A stretch of DNA of 8,234 bases from JAZDLO01 sp043801935. GTDB lineage: Bacteria; Actinomycetota; Thermoleophilia; RBG-16-64-13. The notes under the pieces were generated by a model. That model saw only the letters and a program-made list of their open reading frames with translations, made no database searches and had not been told where the DNA came from. Shown here piece by piece: positions 5,676-8,234 of this stretch. Every line of letters starts with the position of its first letter. The stretch's first letter is position 1. Location of the stretch: assembly GCA_043801935.1 (NCBI GenBank), contig JAZDLO010000191.1, forward strand, positions 1-8,234, written 5' to 3'. Made by a program: the position numbers and the translations under genes.

Positions 5676-7091
5676 GTGACGGCGATTCGCCTGCTGATTC
5701 ATCTTCTCTTGCTTCGGCCGTTCCTTCGGATCGTGTTCGGCGTGAGCGTGGTTGGCAGGGAGAACCTCACAGGACTGGACCGCTTCATCCTCGTCGCCAA
5801 CCACAACAGCCACCTCGACGTCTTGCTCCTGTACGCGATACTACCGGTACGGCAGATCGTCAAGACGCATCCCGTGGCAGCCCGGGACTACTTCTCGCGT
5901 CACCCGTGGCTCCTCGCGACGCTGGACTACCTCTTCCAGCCGATTTGGGTCGACCGCTCCCATCGGGAGGGTGACCCAATCGGCGAGATTCTCCAATGCC
6001 TCGATCGGGGTCACAGCATCATCATCTTCCCCGAAGGAACACGGGGCGAGGCGGGGAAGATGCAGGAGTTCAAGACCGGCGTCTGCAGAGTGGTGGCACG
6101 GCGGAACGATGTGCCCGTCGTCCCCGTCTTCCTGTTCGGACCGGAGCGTTCCTTCCCCAGGCAGGCCCGCTTCCCAGTTCCTCTGTGGAATCACGCGACC
6201 GTCGGTCCCCCTCGACACCCGACTGGGGAGATCCACGATGCAGCGCGCTCGTTGCAGCAAGAGATTGAAGATCTCGGGCGAGCGGCCTGGGCGACCCGCC
6301 ACCGACGACGCGCACCACGACCAGCCGCCCACACGATCGCCGTGCTCGGGATAGACGGTTCTGGCAAGAGCACGCTCGCACGTGAGTTGGCTCGTGTGGT
6401 CTCCGACTCCAGAGACGTCGCCCTAATCAGCGATGGCCTCGAGCTGTTTCGAGACGGGAGGCCGAAGGAACTCCAACCTCTCATCGTGGAGAAGGTGCGC
6501 GAGTGGATCGGTGCGCAGGCAAAGCACGCGAAATCACTCGCGCGCTACAAGATCCCGAAGCTCGCCGAATTGCTACTGCGCGATCGCATCCTCGCCGAGG
6601 CCAACCGATGGTATCGGCCAGAGATCATCGTGATGGACGGCTCTCCACTGCTCAACATGACGGCGTGGGCCGTCCTCTACCGCGAGGAATACTTCAGCGA
6701 AGAGTTCTGTGCCCGGGCCATCGGCATCATGTCATCACGGAATGGCGAGTTCGGAACGCGCGATCCGCTCCTTCGCCGCTTCCCCGAACTCAAATACCTC
6801 CGAAGCCTCGGGCTGAACCGCCTCCGGGTTCCTGATGCCGCCATCTTCCTGGACGTACATCCGGGAGTGGCTCTGAGCCGGATCGAGGCTCGAGGGCAAC
6901 AGAAACAAGTCCACGAGACAGAAGAGAAGCTCGCAAAGCTGCGCGACGCGTATCGGATGGTCTGTCGAGTCGTCGAACAGCGGCACCGGGTCTTCACCTG
7001 CAGCCTGGACGGAGAGCGCGATCTCACTGACGTGGTGGCGGACGCGCGAGCTTTCGTTCGAGGGGCATGGGAGCGGCACGATGCGGGATGA
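5676..7091 (+). CDS. PlsC-type acyltransferase fused to thymidylate-kinase-like P-loop kinase
   Basis: Residues 1-205 are a lysophospholipid acyltransferase (PlsC family): a hydrophobic N-terminus for membrane association, catalytic H43-x4-D48 in NHNSHLD, acyl-acceptor motif FPEGTRGEAGKMQEFKTG at 118-135, and VPVVPVFLFG at 146-155. This family acylates lysophosphatidate or related glycerolipids. After a basic linker (206-218), residues 219-465 are a P-loop kinase of the thymidylate-kinase-like type: Walker A GIDGSGKST at 225-233, IIVMDGSPLLN at 317-327 in the place of the DR-x-S motif, and a LID-like helical tail at 402-430 (RIEARGQQKQ, then EEKLAKLRDAY). The phosphate acceptor is unknown; the neighbours suggest a lipid or its headgroup. 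Start: GTG with GAGGG seven bases upstream, 10 bases after the CdsA-like stop; the 3' end overlaps the next gene by 11 bases, so cotranscription is likely. Each domain keeps its key residues. Confidence 0.88.
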   Translation: MTAIRLLIHLLLLRPFLRIVFGVSVVGRENLTGLDRFILVANHNSHLDVLLLYAILPVRQIVKTHPVAARDYFSRHPWLLATLDYLFQPIWVDRSHREGDPIGEILQCLDRGHSIIIFPEGTRGEAGKMQEFKTGVCRVVARRNDVPVVPVFLFGPERSFPRQARFPVPLWNHATVGPPRHPTGEIHDAARSLQQEIEDLGRAAWATRHRRRAPRPAAHTIAVLGIDGSGKSTLARELARVVSDSRDVALISDGLELFRDGRPKELQPLIVEKVREWIGAQAKHAKSLARYKIPKLAELLLRDRILAEANRWYRPEIIVMDGSPLLNMTAWAVLYREEYFSEEFCARAIGIMSSRNGEFGTRDPLLRRFPELKYLRSLGLNRLRVPDAAIFLDVHPGVALSRIEARGQQKQVHETEEKLAKLRDAYRMVCRVVEQRHRVFTCSLDGERDLTDVVADARAFVRGAWERHDAG

Positions 7092-8034
7092 ACACATCGA
7101 CGTCATTGCCACGACCATCTCTGGATCGATTCAGGATTGGGGCAAGGTGAAGCGGATTGTCCCGCTGTTCCACGAGCACGGGATGACCGACATCAGCCTG
7201 CACGAAGTGGACACCCATCGCCGGGCACGTGATGAGGCTTGCACGGCGATCCGGCAAGGGGGCAGAACGATCATCTCGGCCGGTGGATCCGGGACCTTCA
7301 ATAGTGTGCTGGAGGGGTGTTGCGATTCCGGTGTAGCGCTCAGCGAGATCCGCCTGGGATTCCTGCGGAAAGGATCCGCAGACCTCATCGGCAAGGTGCT
7401 GGGAATGCCGGATGACATCGAGAGCGCCATCCGCGTCTTCGTCACGGCTATTCGTGAGGACCGCACCGTCGCGTGCGACGTGATCCTGGCATCCAGTAAG
7501 GGTGAAGGTGACGCGCCGAGGCACTTCGTCGGCTACGGCGGGGCCGAGATCTTTGGCCGGATTCCCCACTTCACGGAGAACCGGTTCATCAAGTACTACA
7601 AGGGAGTACTCAGCCAGGTCTTCGGCGACCTCGGCCCCTTCACGACCGGGATGACACTCGCCCTCCTCGAGAGGTTCCTCAAGGCCGCGTGGACCCGTAA
7701 ACGAGAATGGTCGATCACAGTTGACGGTGCCCAACTCGCCCAAGAGACGTACCAGGCGCTCATCGTGGTCAACGGCTATCTGGGTCCCGAGCTTCCCTTC
7801 TCATCGGCACCACTGGGATCAGGGAGCTTCTACCTCTTCGCCCTGCGAGATCTCGGCATGCGGAAGCACCGGCACAGGCGCGTCACACACGTGACGCCTC
7901 GATCCTCCAGGAGCCCGAGCGCTGGGGGATGGAGTCCTATGCCGCAGCGCACTCCATGCTCCTCGAACCCGACACTCAAAGCGCGTTTCCAGTCAACGTT
8001 GACGGGTCAACGATGCGCTGCGCCGGTGGACTAG
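7081..8034 (+). CDS. Diacylglycerol-kinase-family protein, frameshifted near its C-terminus
   Basis: As read, 317 residues; the true protein would be about 332 residues ending at 8078. The N-terminal half resembles the DAGK/LCB5/YegS catalytic fold, which phosphorylates diacylglycerol or other lipid alcohols with ATP. The nucleotide motif is AGGSGTFNSVLEG (67-79), with S70 where the family has Asp (GGDGT). LGFLRKGSADLIGKVLGMP (92-110) replaces the usual LG-LP-GTGNDFAR. The C-terminal half shows VDGAQL (214-219), YQALIVVNGYLGPELPFS (224-241) and APLGSGSFYLF (243-253), as in the family's beta-sandwich domain. From about residue 262 (KHRHRRVTHVTP onward) the translation turns basic and low-complexity, while the family-like ending continues in another frame. 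The start ATG has GGGAG seven bases upstream and overlaps the acyltransferase-kinase gene by 11 bases. Whether the natural product is intact depends on the frameshift being real. Confidence 0.78.
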   Translation: MRDEHIDVIATTISGSIQDWGKVKRIVPLFHEHGMTDISLHEVDTHRRARDEACTAIRQGGRTIISAGGSGTFNSVLEGCCDSGVALSEIRLGFLRKGSADLIGKVLGMPDDIESAIRVFVTAIREDRTVACDVILASSKGEGDAPRHFVGYGGAEIFGRIPHFTENRFIKYYKGVLSQVFGDLGPFTTGMTLALLERFLKAAWTRKREWSITVDGAQLAQETYQALIVVNGYLGPELPFSSAPLGSGSFYLFALRDLGMRKHRHRRVTHVTPRSSRSPSAGGWSPMPQRTPCSSNPTLKARFQSTLTGQRCAAPVD

Positions 8035-8078
8035 AGCTTCGGATCATCGACGCGATCCGTCTTCTCTCCCAAGACTAA
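7867..8078 (+). pseudogene. Out-of-frame C-terminal segment of the diacylglycerol-kinase-family gene
   Basis: In the frame ending at the TAA at 8076-8078 the translation runs APAQARHTRDASIL, then EPERWGMESYAAAHSMLL, FPVNVDGSTMRCAGGLELR and IIDAIRLLSQD. The PVNVDG element is typical of the last strands of DAGK/YegS-type proteins. It picks up where the upstream frame loses sense (residue about 261), one base behind, so the sequence behaves as if a single base were missing near 7866-7868. No slippery heptamer suited to programmed -1 frameshifting is visible there. Either a recent inactivating mutation or a sequencing error explains it. Confidence 0.75.
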
Positions 8079-8234
8079 CCCCAATCCGAAGACAAGTTCA
8101 GGCCGCCAGGCGCTGGCGGACCTGGTCGTAGAGCTCCTGCGTGGCAGGATTCTCAGCCAGGCGCAGCACATTCCGCCCGGCGATCCGCGTCAGGCGACCA
8201 GCCCGGGCGATGAGGAGGAAGCGGAGCGTGCGCA
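8079..8234 (-). mobile_element. Edge of an insertion sequence (IS1380-like)
   Basis: The element is inferred from the transposase tail. The IS end should lie between the transposase stop and the lipid-gene stop, that is within 8079-8097, or slightly inside the lipid gene. No inverted repeat or target duplication can be confirmed because the other end is outside the window. Confidence 0.45.
8098..8234 (-). CDS. Transposase C-terminus, IS1380-like, 5' part outside window
   Basis: The visible 45 residues read RTLRFLLIARAGRLTRIA, GRNVLRLAENPATQEL and YDQVRQRLAA before the TGA at 8098-8100. The LRF-L-ARAGRL...LRLAE pattern is like the C-terminal end of IS1380-family DDE transposases, in which this segment follows the last catalytic acidic residue. 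The catalytic core lies beyond base 8234, so activity cannot be judged. The gene is convergent with the lipid cluster, and the stops are only 19 bases apart. Assignment rests on a short tail recognised from memory; another transposase family is possible. Confidence 0.65.
   Translation of the reverse strand, partial: RTLRFLLIARAGRLTRIAGRNVLRLAENPATQELYDQVRQRLAA

Noticed and set aside
7855..7890. Programmed -1 ribosomal frameshifting in the diacylglycerol-kinase-like gene
   Set aside because: No slippery heptamer is present where the frame changes, and the C-terminus is needed for the fold, so mutation or sequence error is simpler.
1..8234. CRISPR array, rRNA or toxin-antitoxin pair
   Set aside because: I saw no regularly spaced repeats with unique spacers, no rRNA sequence and no small overlapping gene pair of a recognisable toxin-antitoxin family.

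Overview
The window is GC-rich (about 60-70% by eye) bacterial DNA. It mixes a multi-PAS hybrid sensor kinase, REC-domain regulators, a tRNA-associated attachment site and an insertion-sequence edge. This suits a large-genome environmental bacterium such as Myxococcota, Acidobacteriota, Gemmatimonadota or a Rokubacteria-like lineage. Nothing in the sequence fixes the phylum, so that is inference only.

Region 1 (1-3857, minus strand) is a phosphosignalling operon, read right to left. It starts with a small regulator joining an excisionase-type helix-turn-helix to a receiver domain. Next comes a 988-residue hybrid histidine kinase (three PAS, a GAF-like domain, HisKA, HATPase, receiver), whose start overlaps the previous stop by 4 bases (ATGA). 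After a 39-base gap comes a single-domain receiver protein that runs off the left edge. The layout fits a branched phosphorelay with three receivers: one on the kinase, one on the DNA-binding protein and one free.

Region 2 (3858-4804) has no intact gene of known type. It holds the 3' half of a tRNA (TCT anticodon loop, probably Arg) without its 5' half. Copies of the 11-mer TGTGCCC(A/G)AAC lie on both sides, and a hairpin lies just downstream. Together these look like a tyrosine-integrase attachment site. A 46-codon remnant resembling the N-terminus of a GIY-YIG family protein follows. The region looks like an integration hotspot.

Region 3 (4805-8078, plus strand) is a tight three-gene phospholipid-type cluster. 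The first gene encodes a CdsA-like integral membrane protein in which the catalytic signature residues are replaced. The second encodes a PlsC-type acyltransferase fused to a thymidylate-kinase-like P-loop kinase. The third encodes a diacylglycerol-kinase-family protein with GGSGT in place of GGDGT. Spacings are 10 bases and then an 11-base overlap. The third gene carries an apparent one-base frameshift near 7866, and its true C-terminus continues in another frame to 8078. The combination suggests synthesis or remodelling of a non-standard phospholipid or phosphorylated lipid and is the most novel part of the window.

Region 4 (8079-8234, minus strand) is the C-terminal end of a transposase resembling the IS1380 family. 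It begins 19 bases after the lipid cluster, so an insertion sequence abuts the cluster.
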